From assembly GCF_022458985.1 (NCBI RefSeq), contig NC_061777.1, forward strand, positions 8,162,668 through 8,226,667: a DNA stretch of 64,000 nt, given 5' to 3'. Of this stretch, positions 12,153-24,036 are shown in pieces. Under the pieces are notes generated by a model. That model was not told the origin of the DNA, ran no database searches, and was given only the letters and a program-made list of their open reading frames with translations. Position numbers and translations under genes: made by a program. Every line of letters begins with the position of its first letter. Within the stretch, counting starts at the first letter, position 1. This DNA comes from Mugil cephalus. Its lineage: Eukaryota > Chordata > Actinopteri > Mugiliformes > Mugilidae.

Positions 12153-13173
12153 ATCTTTCTGCAGAAAACCAAAGCTTGTCACTGACACGGTCTTTTTTCA
12201 TCCATATACAATAAAATGACACTACATGTGTCACAACATGTTCCACTAAAAAGAGAAACCACAGGGAGCTGCCCTACAGGATACAGCTCTTCCATAGTTT
12301 GAAGTGAGGCAAATATTACCTGAACCTACAGCAACTAGAAAAGGACTACAGTCCAGCAGGAAACTATTTTCTAGATTGGGAGGTTACTTGTTTGGCTTTA
12401 AGCTTTTAAGTTACAACAGTTGACTTGTTGGTTTCCACAGATCTTTAACTGCTCCGATTGAAGAGAAGTCTGATATTTGGCAGCTGGTTTTAATTCTTAA
12501 ACCGAGGTATAAAGTATGTTTTTTCATAATTACATTCACAAATGTTCATTTTCATAAACTCAAGTAGACGTCCAAAAGTATGAAACTGTATGGAACTTTT
12601 GCAATTGTGAAACAGCTAATTGAGTTCCTCCTTTCTCCAAAAGTAGATGAGGTGAAATATTAAACTGCAGAGTGGAAAACCAGTGTCTGGAAGCTTTAAA
12701 CCATAATTTTGTTCTAGAAGTCAGTCGTTCATAAAGCAATGCAGGTTTATGAGTTTTGACAGTTTTTGATTTTCCTCAAGTTTCCTCAATGTTTTTCCCC
12801 TTGCAAAAATATGAAAAAAAAATACAAATTCCCACAACTTCTTCTTCTGTATCTCTAGACTGTGAGAATATAGAATACATCTTAACTTTTGAAATACCCT
12901 GATGACAAGAGATGGTTGCAGAAGCTCATCATGATTTCCATGTTTGCCTTACATGCACCTGTTCTCAATTTTATGTTGCATCTTGTCGTGACAAAACACG
13001 GAAACACTTACAAGAAATAGGAAGAAATAACTTGGGATTCAAAGGGTTAAACTCACCCCTGTGCCTCCCACTCACACACGGTTTCCTTAAGTTCTGAATT
13101 CACATAATGTCAAGGCATTAATTTATTCTTCAAACAATGATAAGACAAGGGAAACGAATTAAGCTCCTCTTAT

Positions 13174-13219
13174 CTGTGGATACTGACAGTAACAAGACCA
13201 GATCTCTGTAAAATGTCAT
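13174..13219 (-). pseudogene. Second Ly6 signal exon with dead splice donor (unit 1)
   Basis: Minus strand: MTFYRDLVLLLSVST, ending in phase 1 like a true Ly6 exon 1, but the donor reads ATAAG instead of GTAAG. No exon 2 is found between here and the type-B SINE. The spacer on either side (12,153-13,173 and 13,220-14,177) shows no gene. Confidence 0.7.
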
Positions 13220-14177
13220 GCTGGTTGTGAAAAAAAATAACTGTGAAGAGCAAGTCATCTTTTACCACACATGAATAACCCCTCACTCGTTCATGTGATG
13301 CACCTAAACCACAAGGCATCGTTTCCTGCAACTGTTCTTGTCGTGGTGACAAACTTGAACTAATTTACTCTTTCAATCCATTTCTCAGATACAGAGCAAA
13401 TCTTTTCTGAATTTAATTTGTGTCTGATGTGGTGAGTTTAATATGTGGTCACTTCAGGATCCAACCTGTCTGTCATCTTAATTTACTGTTGCAGCTACGA
13501 TATTTTCATGGTATATGAAAGTGACGTGAGATGAAAACAAATTCAAAATAAAGGTCACATCTGTGACCTTTTTTTTTACTCTCTAGTGTTACTCTCTATT
13601 GGGAGATTTCCACTGATTAATTACAAATTAAAATGTTTTTTTTCCTCGCAAATTCAACGGATTTAAATGGAGCATAAAGGTGGATAAAAGAGATGAAAAT
13701 CTCACTTTTTTAGCTTTTTCTACATTTGGTCGGGCGTGTGACTTGTAATGCTGTGCTATTTTTAATAAGACATTGTGAGATTAACAGTCCACAGTATGAT
13801 TTCCTCATATCATCTGTGTGTTGTATGAATTTGCTGTTATTGACACTTGATGCCAGAATAAAATGACACGCGTTGCTAACATGGTAGTTACTTGGAGCTA
13901 AGCCTGTGTTAAACATACTGCTGCTATCTGGTAATGGGCACTTTCAATGTGCCTGTATGTTAGTCTGTATGCTAACTGACTGATGTTTAGTGGTGGTGTT
14001 GTCACTTCTGTTTGCTGAGCCAAAACACAATCAGTGGTAAAAAACCTGACCACAACTAACTTTGCTGTCAATATTCACATCCTGTTTTACATCTCATGTG
14101 AATCATATCATCATCTTTCTAAAATATATTTGCTGTATAAAATAGTGACATGAAATGCATGTGTAACTCACTCCTGG

Positions 14178-14294
14178 GATCAGCCATAACATTATGACCA
14201 TGACCTATGACCTATGACCTATGATTCCATAGCAGCCATTCACAGCAGGATGTAGCCTGACAAAACATGAAAAACAGCACAAGATGTTGACCTG
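14178..14294 (+). mobile_element. Tc1-like transposon remnant (unit 1)
   Basis: Begins GATCAGCCATAACATTATGA, the terminal repeat of a common fish Tc1-like family, and ends internally at GTTGACCTGG. Unit 1 also has a short TATGACC local amplification near 14,203-14,222 that the other units lack. Confidence 0.65.
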
Positions 14295-14363
14295 GAGTAG
14301 TGGATTTGGGAATGAAATATTTCTCCAGTAACAGAGTTTTATGAATGTGGTTCATCCAGTCAC

Positions 14364-14545
14364 TCAGAGAAAGACTGTGATGATGACTGAAGATACCAGC
14401 AGCAGAAAGACACTGGGAGCTGTTGGTATTGCACTGTTACACAGATCATCCTCACAGCAAGTAATGGGGTCTGGGCCTTTACATGTAACACTGTGATAGG
14501 AGCATCGGCTTTTTGAACTTCTTAACAGGATCAGAAATCTTAAAA
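14364..14545 (-). pseudogene. Orphan Ly6 exon 3, divergent type (unit 1)
   Basis: Minus strand, in frame: SRCSYHSVTCKGPDPITCC, then EDDLCNSAIPTAPS and a hydrophobic SVIITVFL end with a stop. This is a Ly6 last exon of a second subtype. Just 5' of it the sequence AAGATTTCTGATCCTGTTA resembles the Ly6 signal exon core (AGAGCTCTGATCCTGTTA), as if exon 1 and exon 3 material had been fused by deletion. No start codon in the right frame or exon 2 is seen. Confidence 0.65.
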
Positions 14546-15401
14546 ATTGTCTGATTCATCCACAGCTTTGTAAATGAAGATAAAGATCATGAGTGACATT
14601 GAGGCCTCCTCTACACACTCATCACATCTCTTCTGTGTAACCACAATGCAGGTGATGCATGTCGTAGTGCACTTCAGACAGCTTTATGTGTAACCACACA
14701 GTCTCACATTTTCACCAATACTCCTCATCACACTAGATCTGATTACTGATTCTTCATGAGTCTAAAAGAATTCAGGAAAACAATTCAAGAAAATGATCAG
14801 ATCCTTTAAATGTCATGTGTCTTAAACTGCTGTTCTTGAACATCACTCTGCTCCTTGGCCTCGTTAGCGTTTCACTACCACAAGATGGCGCCAATGTAAC
14901 AAGTAAAACGCATAGGTGGAAAGAGTATTGAAATATTCTACTCAAGGAAAAATACCACTACTTGGGTGAAAATTTAAGTAAAAAGTAGCTTTTTTAAAAT
15001 GTACTCAGAGTAAAAGTTACTTTTTGAACAGGGTCTTCTGAAGTCTGAAAAGAACAACAGGATACGAATATTAAAGTAACTGGTTTTATTTAATGGGAAA
15101 CCTTTGACTGACAAAACATGTCATATCAACTTCAAATGTATTAAATGATTATTCTACTGTGTATTAAGTTGTATTCCTATTTACATTCAAACACATGGTA
15201 ACATTAATGGGGCAAACATTTTTTCATCATACTTCCATAGACTAATTATCAACCTGCCATCGAGCCAATTATCGGTTGTTTCTGGTCACGTGAGGGAAGC
15301 AAACGGAGCACTAGCATAATTAATTAATCACAAGCTAGCTATCTAGTTTTAAATGTCAGTTATTAGTTTGGATGAACAAATGCATGTTACACTTTTTTTA
15401 G

Positions 15402-15577
15402 TGCATCACAGGACTTAGAGATATTGCAAGGGTTTGCTCTGTCCTCCTTGGCTTGACCTACGTGCTGAATCTCGATTATCCCAGACAGCTGAAGTACGCC
15501 TTTGAGATATTCCAAAAACTTTTCTTGGAACTGGATGATTCAAAGTCCAGTCCCTCAAGAGCGAACGTCTGACTTGA
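15402..15577 (+). pseudogene. Captured terminal exon, frameshifted (unit 1 copy)
   Basis: Same exon as the intact 62-residue version at 26,090-26,278, but 13 bases are missing after GATGATTCAAAG, which shifts the frame before the stop. See the unit 2 entry for the resemblance. Confidence 0.6.
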
Positions 15578-15847
15578 AATGAGACTGTAGTTGCAGTGCA
15601 GCCTTTTGTGCTATGCTATGTTTGGCTTCTACAAAGCTTGAGATTTGCACATTTGAAAGTGCAAAATTTGTAAGTTGGCACTGATTTTGACTCTGCCCCA
15701 CATGTCAGTGGCACTTCAATTGTCATTGGTTCAAAGTGCAAATGTTTTTACTGTCCTGTTTTTTGTATAAATTGAAATAGAATGTTTATGTTTAATTTAT
15801 GTTTGTCGAAAGCACAAAAAATGTTAATAAAAGTCTTTTTAAGTATA

Positions 15848-16018
15848 TATTTTTTGGCATTTTAGCCTTTATTTGAAAGTGCATAGAGATGGACAGAAAA
15901 TGTGACCTGCAGGAAAGGGCACCCAGTGTGGGATTTGAACCAGGGCCGCCTGCACCTGCAGCAAGTCTCAACACATGGGGCGGGTGCTCTACTCTACTGG
16001 TCCGCACTCTCTGGGCCA
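15848..16018 (-). mobile_element. tRNA-derived SINE (type C), antisense, nested in hAT element
   Basis: Minus strand: GAGCACCCGCCCCATGTGTT, B box GGTTCAAATCCCACACTGGG, body ending TTTCAAATAAAGGCTAAAA, i.e. a tRNA-like head with a short AATAAAGGC tail. Present at the same place in units 2 and 4. Confidence 0.7.
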
Positions 16019-17759
16019 GGACTAGTTGTTCCTCAAGAATGGAGGTGGCGGACCTTTGGCTCACAGAATGAGGCGGAGAGTTTCATACGGGTGTGTTAAC
16101 TCGGTGACCCGTGAGTGGCTGGATGATGTTCAAGAAAAGTTAGGCAATGGTCAGGTTTCTTTGTTTTCTTTCTTTTTTATTAATCAGTAACCAACAATAA
16201 CAGCAACAGCGAAGGGTGAAACATCTCTTGCTGTCAGACCTGCAACACAGACAGATGTTAACTGGCGTGTTAAGTACTGTGCCACCGGGTTAATTACTGG
16301 ACTCTTCCACTTTACAGGTAAACTTAAACATTTATAACATGGCTAACTAACCATAGACCAATCTTAAATGTACCTTGCACACATAATATTTACAATACTT
16401 CATTTTACCTGTGTCATCATCCCTAATACACCTCTAAAATATGAATACAATGAATAGAAATATTTCTAAGTTGGGGGATTTTCAAATCCCCCCACTTCCT
16501 ACCCTGTCACTTGGTCTCTCCCGGAACCTTATGAAGGTGCAGTGCCCCGGGGGAATCATTTGGCCGCGCACCACGGAGCAGACACCGGACTGGACAGATA
16601 AGTGCTAAACACAAACATCGTAATTTATCACGGTAGCACTAACTTGGTCATTTACTACTGATGATATTGCACACACATATTCCCAAACACTTCTGCCCTG
16701 CTTACGGTGTACTCTTCCAATAATGTGCACAACTTCTGCGGAGCTTAACTTTTCCTCTCTTCTTGCAGGCGGAGCCGAGTGCGCACTGCTGCACCTGCCC
16801 GACGGCACGCAATCAACCGCGGTCACGAGGTTCCCTAAAAGCTCACAAATATTCAATAAATATTGATATATAAAATTAAGTTAAATATCTGTAAAGATGT
16901 GCAAATAAGCAATGTGCAAAATGTATTGTGCAAACAATGGCAAATAAAGTGCTATCGTGACTCAAGTGCAATGTGCGATTATTACGATCCCTTGTGCAAA
17001 GTTGTGCAAATAAAGTTACCACATGTGCAACATACACATTAAACATTTTCTCAACAATACAGAGTCAAAAAGGATCAAACTTATCACCAAAAGAACCAAC
17101 AAATAAAAATACATTTTATTAGGCGATTAAACAACGTTGCTAAACTCGGAACAAAACATTAAAATGAAGTGGGTGGCATCACCAGAGATGAGAATAAATC
17201 AAAACATCAAAAATAAGTCCACATACCTTGTTCCACTCTACCAAGGGAGTTAATACTTGATTTTGAAGGTGCCGTCTCTGATTCTGCCTCCGAGTAACAG
17301 CAACTATGTCTATAACTATTAAGGGTCTCCTTTAATTAATATTTACACAATATCAAACATTGTGAAATATAATTAATAATATTGCTTATAATCTGTTGCC
17401 TCATTGGTATCCAATAGATATGGTTTATCTTTTCTTACAGCGTAGAAGTGCACAAAAAACTATTCGATTACAGTAACTCGAGTAAATGTAATTCGTCGCT
17501 TTCCAGCTCTGCTCAGGTGACAAATGCCATCTATAGGCCCACTTTGTAACAGCTTTGAAGACTGAGTAGTCATCTGAGTAGTAGTGAAACGTCTACTCCA
17601 TAAATCCAGTTGTTTTACGATGATATATCAGATATACCATGACTTGATTGACTAAGAACCTTCACGGACATTGAATAGAAATAGTTTTGAGTTGAGGTGC
17701 AGAGCAGCAGAAGGATGACATCTAATGCCTCAAGTTCATTATTTAAGTGCAGTACTTAA

Positions 17760-18033
17760 ACTGTATTCACGCGAACTGGATGAATCCCTGATCTACAACG
17801 AATGATGTTGGGTAAGTAACGTATTCAGCCTGGTCGTAGTAAGGATTAAGAACTACACTTGCTGTATTGTCTCTTTTATATTTGCTTTATCTGTGTTTTA
17901 TTTTCAGCTGCTGATTGATCATAGAAGTATGAATTTAGGAACACTTCAGGCAGCAGTGCGTCTTGGCGATGGTGTTGGGGTCCATTTCTTCATCTTTCGT
18001 CATTCTGTGTCATTTGGTCCTATTGGTAGATAA
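17760..18033 (+). other. Candidate plus-strand spliced unit with short conserved ORF (unit 1)
   Basis: A strong donor (GGGTAAGTAAC, GT at 17,812) is followed 95 bases later by a strong branch/acceptor (TTTTATTTTCAG, exon from 17,908). The downstream exon has an open frame to a stop at 18,033 (LLIDHRSMNLGTLQAAVRLG, then GDGVGVHFF). TLQAAVRLGD looks like the start of an ankyrin repeat, but one repeat half is not enough to call it. It could be a lncRNA exon pair or a leftover of a gene. Confidence 0.35.
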
Positions 18034-18285
18034 TGTTGAGAAACTGTAAATTAAATTGGGCAGGAGCATTTGGGTCCTTATTTGAATGTGAACATTTACA
18101 ATTCTATGACAAAGAAGCATCTCTGAATAAGATTGTGTGATATATCTGGAGCCACCTGTCAAAGTGACCTTGTGTAACAGTGGAAAAAAGTCAGTTGGCA
18201 TGCAACAAACAGCCCCTTTTATCAAAAACGTGCATGTGTGAACAGGCTTAATAATACAGGTTTTCTTGATTGTTTACACACATGA

Positions 18286-18510
18286 AAAACAAAATGAAAC
18301 TTTATTCCCCTGGCCAAGCAGCAGGAGAAATGTTGCCAAGCATTGTGAATCCAGCCATGAAAAGCATCAACTGCTATATCTCCACATGCGTCTACTCTAC
18401 CTTGGAGTTGGGGTATATGTGTTTGTGGATTTCAGTCATACACTTTGCGGCTCCAGGCAGAAAAAAAATACTCAATAGGATTGAGGAATGGAGAATATAG
18501 AGGGGGAATA
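18286..18510 (-). pseudogene. IS630/Tc1-superfamily DDE transposase fragment (unit 1)
   Basis: Minus strand conceptual reading: NPIEYFFSAWSRKVYD and, in the next stretch, GDIAVDAFHGWIHNAWQHF with frame breaks. The NPIExFFSxWxxKVYD motif with the final DDE Glu is typical of an IS630-like family that is abundant in fish. Only the C-terminal end remains. It closes each array unit. Confidence 0.65.
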
Positions 18511-20619
18511 ATCTTTTTTGATCCACAGTTGGAGATTTAATATGCTACTAGTGCTAATGGGTTGCCTTGTGAAATGGTTATTGTTCTCAAAGATGCCATA
18601 TTTTAACGTACCGTCCACATCTGCCTTGTGACTTGATTTGCCTTATTAGCTAAACTAAGACGTAGCACAGAGAACCAGTGGAGTGTTAAAACGCTCTCCT
18701 GCTGCACACAGTTGATGCGCCGCAACGTCTTTTAAGTGTTGTCTTTGCACACGGCATGGGAAGCTTCATTTCTGAATTAGACTCTTGGTGGCTGAGTATA
18801 TGTCTGTCTGCTCGTACATGGTGATCACTAGCACACAACTTTACAACTAATATAAATGCCTGGCTTGAAAGTAATTACACTGTATGGAATTGTTTATATG
18901 CAGACGTGTGATGGTTTAAAGTGTCTCCTGCTGATTCTGCTGGCTTTTGTTTGATGAAACTAACCTGCTGCTGATAGTTGGTAGTCTTTGTGTTGGGTTC
19001 TTAAATTTGGAAACCTGCCACCAGATAATGCCAAAGTGTTTAAACTTTACACAGAGTCGTTTTTACTCATAAATTACACAGCAACAAGAAAGATGTTTGG
19101 AAGGATATTGCTCATCTTTGTGACGGGCTTGTAGAGAAAGTAGATGAATTACTGTAAGGAAATAAAATGTGAAATGTGAAGACGTTCGCACATAAACCAC
19201 CTTTAAAGGGATTTAAAAAATGGGATTTTGTCAAAACACTGAATAAATGGACTGGTTAACAATGTGTTGTTGGAGTTTGTTGAAATCCTCGAGTGGGACA
19301 CAAAAGGAGATGGTTTCTTGTGTTTAAATGTTAACATTACTTTGCTGCTAGGAAAGAAACTGATTTCCAAAAAGGAAGGAAAATAGTTTGTTGCATTTTG
19401 TTTACATGTAGAGCTGTGTGACCTCCACTTAAGTCCATATTCTTTACAGTGATGATTTGAATGAATTATTCAGTAACTACAGTTGAATCCCCTGCAAACA
19501 AGCTAACTTTGTTTTATATCAGATTTGTAACTACCGGCCTTTAGATCCACTTTGAAAAGACAATTGTAGCTTTAGCATTATCATGCTTTTAGCAGGTGCA
19601 TTGTGCATGAATGTTTTGTGTTGTCGTGTGTTAGGTTATATATTTGTCTCATGTGGTGATGTCTGCCTTTTTTTCTATGCGTTTCTGCAACACCACAGAA
19701 CTAACTGGAAAATGTCAGGTTCTCACCCATCTGACCACAGCTAACTTTGTTCACAGTCCACGTCCTGTTTTGCGTTTTTGTAATTTACCGTTGCAGCCAA
19801 GATAGTTTTGTTGTATAAAGTAGTGACATGAAACGCATGAAGGAAGAAAGAATCAAACAATGAAATGGTTCTTCTTCAATTTTTGTACTTTTACTGAAAA
19901 CGTGTCTGTGACCACTTTCTGTCACATCTGTAAGAATGAATTCATCTGTAAGAATAACGTCAAATCTTTCTGAGATGAGGTTGTTGCAGAACAGTTAAAT
20001 GAGCTGCTCCTTTCTCCAGTGACGGATGAGATGAAATATTAAACTGCAGAGTGGAAAACCAGCAACTACAAGTTTTAAAGAATAATTTTGTTCTAGAAGT
20101 CAGTCAATCATAAAGTAATGCAGGTTTATGATTTTTGACAGTTTTGATTTAGATTATTTCCCTCAAGTTCCCACAACTTCGTCTTCTACAGCTACATCTC
20201 TCCACTGTGAGAATATAGGTGACCCTTCACACTTTTAGATTCTCATACTGATGTGTTATTTCCTTCCTGATGACGAGAGACGGTTACAGAAGTTCATCAT
20301 GACTCACATGTTTGCCTTGTCTGCACCTGGTGTCAATTTTATGTTCCACCCAACAATATTCAATGGTCATAATATTCAGGTTCATTATCCTCACACAGCA
20401 TTTTTTTTTTATTTCTCACATGTGACACAGGTCAGGTTGTACATGTTATCATCATGAAAAAATGGAAGAAACAACTTGGGATTCAAAGGGTTAAACTCAA
20501 CCGTGTGCCTCCCACTCACACACGTTTCCTTAAGTTTTGAATTCACATAATTTCAAGGATTTAATTTATTCATCAAACAATGATCAGACCAGATAAATGA
20601 ATTAGGCTCCTCATCTTAC

Positions 20620-20670
20620 TTGCAGATACAGTAACAAGATCAGAGCTCTGTAAAATGTTGTGGTGGCCAT
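20620..20670 (-). pseudogene. Orphan Ly6 signal exon (unit 2)
   Basis: MATTTFYRALILLLYLQ followed by GTAAG, phase 0, no partner exons downstream on the minus strand. Confidence 0.75.
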
Positions 20671-20940
20671 GAAAACTGGTCTGGAAGCTTTTCAGTGTTT
20701 TTGAGGAACTTTCTTCCCTTACACACCTTAACTACAAGACTCCTCTGATCCTCGCAATAAGCAACGGAATATGGCCCAACACATTCCTTAATATATGATT
20801 TTTATTTATTATTATGTTTTTGATTAAATTATTTTCTGTGAATTCTCAGAAAAGGTTGCATGGGAAAAATGATGAATGGATGTTAATATGTTGTCTTTGA
20901 CAAATGTTCAAAAATCATCTACGAGATCAAATATATATGT

Positions 20941-21260
20941 CTCATCTCATCTTCTACTACCGCTTAATCCTGCAGTAGGGTCACGGGGGTTACTGGAGCC
21001 TATCCCAGCCGGCATCGGGCAAGAGGCGGGGTACACCCTGGACAAGTTGTCAGCCTATCGCATAACACAGAGACATACAACCATTCACACTCACACGCAC
21101 ACCTAGGGTCAATTTAGAGTCACCAATTAGCCTAACGAGCATGTCCTTGGAGATGGGAGGAAGCCTGAGTCCCACGCGAACACAGGGAGAACATGCAAAT
21201 TCCACCCAGAAAGGCCCGAGCTGGAGGCATGGGACGCATCAGCGCTAACCACCGAGCCAC
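20941..21260 (-). mobile_element. tRNA-derived SINE (type A), unit 2
   Basis: Same insertion as at 10,241-10,557, followed by a shorter GT repeat and a T-rich run instead of the (AT)n. Confidence 0.85.
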
Positions 21261-21488
21261 TTTGTGTATATGTGTGTATATGTATGTGTGTGTGTGTGTA
21301 TATATTTTTTTTTATTATTATTTTTTTGCTGTAAAAATATGTACGTGAAATGAATGGACCAAATAAATTAAACAATTAAAAGCTTAGTAAATGATTGAGC
21401 TTTTATTGAAGAGACATCATTATATTGTCTTTTGACCAAATATACTAATTTAAGAAAAACCTTCTTCAGATGAGATTGTTCCAGAGTC

Positions 21489-22246
21489 TCAGAGAAAGAT
21501 TGTGATGATGGCCGAGGACACCAGCAGCATAATGACACTGGGACCAGTTGGTATTGCGCTGTTACACAGATCAGTGTCACAGCAGTTTGCGGTGCCGATA
21601 CACATTTCACTTCTACCACAGCTCTTAGCGACAAGACCTATGAGACCATAAGAAAAAATCTCAGTTTCAACAACAGTGACAGTCAACAAGCAACAAGTCC
21701 AGCAACATATCCACTCAAAATATATATGAGCAACAGTTCTGATGTGTTGTGGTGTGGAGGAACAACTTACCGAGCACTTCACCAGACAGACACTTGTCGA
21801 ATCCGTCAGGACAAGTTACAACATCGGTGCAGGATGAAGAGCTGGATATGTCACAGGTGTAGCATCTTAATCCCCATGCTGTCAGGATTGATTTATAATA
21901 TAGAATGTAAATAAACACATCAATTTATACAGAAGATAAAAAATAACGTTATTTTAACGTTAACATTTTTTTTAATGTTCTGGGAATTCAGAAGTTGTGT
22001 TTTCTACTCTAGGAAGTTTCATTTCCCCCATAGACTTGCAAATGAAACCTAAATATCATCATCTACAGTGACCTGATCACTCCTGTCTCAGCCTTCAAGG
22101 TCTGCTGTTTAGTAAAACAATGTGAAAATCATCTAGTCATTTATTCAGGATACAATGTTCAGACCAGGTAAATTAATTAAGCTCCTCTTACCTGTGGACA
22201 CAGTCAAGAACAGGATCAGAGCTCCGTAAAGCTTCATGGTGGCCAT
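21489..22246 (-). CDS. Ly6/uPAR three-finger GPI-anchored protein, copy B
   Basis: Exons 22192-22246, 21771-21878 and 21489-21637 give 103 residues with all splice sites GT/AG. Signal exon MATMKLYGALILFLTVST; exon 2 WGLRCYTCDISSSSSC and TCPDGFDKCLSGEVLG; exon 3 LVAKSCGRSEMC, NCCDTDLCN and the shared GPI tail. Ten cysteines in Ly6 spacing. Compared with copy A the signal peptide and tail are almost identical, while the first finger (CDISSSSSC against CAGTNSSSC) and the third (MCIGTANCC against GCISPLKCC) differ, and no N-glycosylation sequon remains. AATAAA on the minus strand at 21,402-21,407. Confidence 0.88.
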
Positions 22247-22337
22247 GGAGACAACAGTAACTCAGTATTAGTGAGAGGAAGGCCTGCAGCTTAGAAGTAG
22301 TCTCTGAGAAAGTGAAAGAAAGTTTGACTCAAGCTGA

Positions 22338-22344
22338 TTTTATA
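22338..22344 (-). promoter_or_regulatory. TATA box of Ly6 copy B
   Basis: TATAAAA on the minus strand in the CCAGTATAAAATC context, about 92 bases upstream of the ATG. Confidence 0.65.
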
Positions 22345-22515
22345 CTGGTACTCAGACTGATGATCCGCCCCTTTTTTATTGAATGCCTGCACACAGGTCA
22401 TCTAAGTCATTATGTAGATGTGTCTTAATCTTATGCATCACATGGGAGTGACAACAGTTCTGACACAAGCAAACTTACCAGCTGTTTTCACTGTAAAACA
22501 CAGCATCAGTCAACC

Positions 22516-22865
22516 TGAGTTTTTAGCTCAGGAGGTAGAGTGGACGTCCAATGTCATTGGACAAGACACTTAAACCACCTTGTTCCCAGTGTGAACTCCA
22601 CTGGTGTATGTTGCAAGTGAGTGATGTTTGGTGGTGGTCAGAGAGGCTGTAGACGTGGATTGGCAGCAACGTTTCTGTGTCTGCCCCAGGGCAACTGTGA
22701 CTACTGAGGAACTTTACCATCACCACCAGGGTGTGACTGTGTGACCAGTGAATAATGCATTCAATTGTGAACCACTTTGAGTGTCTATGATAAGGCGCTA
22801 TATAAAACCAATGCATTATTATAATTTATTATTATTATTATTATTACTAATATTATTATTATTAT
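22516..22865 (+). mobile_element. tRNA-derived SINE (type B), unit 2
   Basis: As at 11,826-12,152, with GGCGCTATATAAAACCAATG and a longer (ATT)n tail. Confidence 0.8.
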
Positions 22866-23990
22866 GAGATCATATCAATGAAAATGAAAGTTGATCATTG
22901 ATCTTTCTGCAGAAAACCAAAGCTTTCCACTGACATGGTCTTTTCTCATCCATATACAATAAAATGACACTACATGTGTCACAACATGTTCCACTAAAAA
23001 GAGAAACCACAGGGAGCTGCCCTACAGGATACAGCTCTTCCATAGTTTGAAGTGAGGCAGATATTACCTGAACCTACAGCGACTAGAAAAGGACTACAGT
23101 CCAACAGGAAACTATTTTCTAGATTGGGAGGTTACTCGTTTGGCTTTGCTTTAAGCTTTTAAGTTACAACAGTTGACTTGTTGGTTTCCACAGATTTTTA
23201 ACTGCTCTGATTGAAGAGAAGTCTGATATTTGGCAGCTGGTTTAATTCTTATACCGAGGTATAAAGTATGTTTTTTCATAATTACATTCACAAATGTTCA
23301 TTTTCATAAACTCAAGTAGACGTCCAAAAGTATGGATATCAGTATCGCTGTATTAGCCTTTGTATTACGTGGTATCAGATCGAAAGGAAAAGTAGTTATT
23401 GCACATCCCTCTCACCACTGCAGGAACTTTTGCAATTGTGAAACAGCTAATTGAGTTCCTCCTTTCTCCAAAAGTAGATGAGGTGAAATATTAAACTGCA
23501 GAGTGGAAAACCAGCGTCTGCGAGTAAATAAAAAAATACAAATTCCCACAACTTCTTCTGTATCTCTAGACTGTGAGAATATAGAATACATCTTAACATT
23601 TGAAATACCCTGATGACAAGAGACGGTTGCAGAAGCTCATCATGATTTCCGTGTTTGCCTTAAATGCACCTGTTCTCAATTTTATGTTGCACCTCGTCGT
23701 GACAAAACACGGAAACACTTACAATGGACAATATTCAAATTGATAATATTCAGGTTAATTTTTCCCACTGAGTAATGCAGTTTATTTCTCAAATGTGACA
23801 CAAGTCAGGTTGTACATGTTATCATCATGAAAAAAACGGAAGAAATAACTTGGGATTCAAAGGGTTAAATTCACCCCTTGGCCTCCCACTCACACACGTT
23901 TCCTTAAGTTTTGAATTCACATAATGTCAAGGCATTAATTTATTCTTCAAACAATGATCAGAGCAGATAAATGAATTAAGCTCCTCTTAT

Positions 23991-24036
23991 CTGTGGATAC
24001 TGACAGTAACAGGATCAGAACTCTGTAAAATTTCAT
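23991..24036 (-). pseudogene. Second Ly6 signal exon with dead donor (unit 2)
   Basis: MKFYRVLILLLSVST, phase 1 end, followed by ATAAG in place of a GT donor. This copy is closest to a functional signal peptide, so the donor change looks like the inactivating event inherited by the units. Confidence 0.7.

Larger units (their letters stand above)
14911..17511. mobile_element. hAT-like non-autonomous element with nested sequences (unit 1)
   Basis: The ends are inverted: CATAGGTGGAAAGAGT on the left and, read from the other side, CAGAGCTGGAAAGCGA on the right, both diverged from a CAGAGGTGGAAAG consensus typical of fish hAT elements, with subterminal ACTCAAG/AAGTA motifs. No transposase is seen. 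It contains a captured exon (15,402-15,577) and a SINE (15,848-16,018). The remaining 16,019-17,450 has no recognised gene. An 8 bp target duplication is no longer evident. Confidence 0.65.
7919..18512. repeat. Segmental array unit 1 (about 10.6 kb)
   Basis: The sequence from TTTTTTGATCCACAGTTGG at about 7921 recurs almost unchanged at 18,515, 29,625 and 46,895, and the order of modules recurs too. Modules: 3'UTR-like leader 7919-9100; AT-rich spacer with an orphan signal exon 9100-10,240; SINE; Ly6-A; SINE; spacer 12,153-13,170 with no gene; second signal exon; spacer 13,220-14,177 with no gene; Tc1 remnant; orphan exon 3; spacer 14,546-14,910; hAT-like element; plus-strand spliced-like unit; transposase fragment. 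Unit 1 lacks about 430 bp that units 2 and 4 keep inside the hAT element (the equivalent of 27,993-28,415). Confidence 0.9.

Noticed and set aside
15889..16099. Short plus- and minus-strand frames over 15,792-16,099 and their copies
   Set aside because: They are readings of the type-C SINE and its flank.
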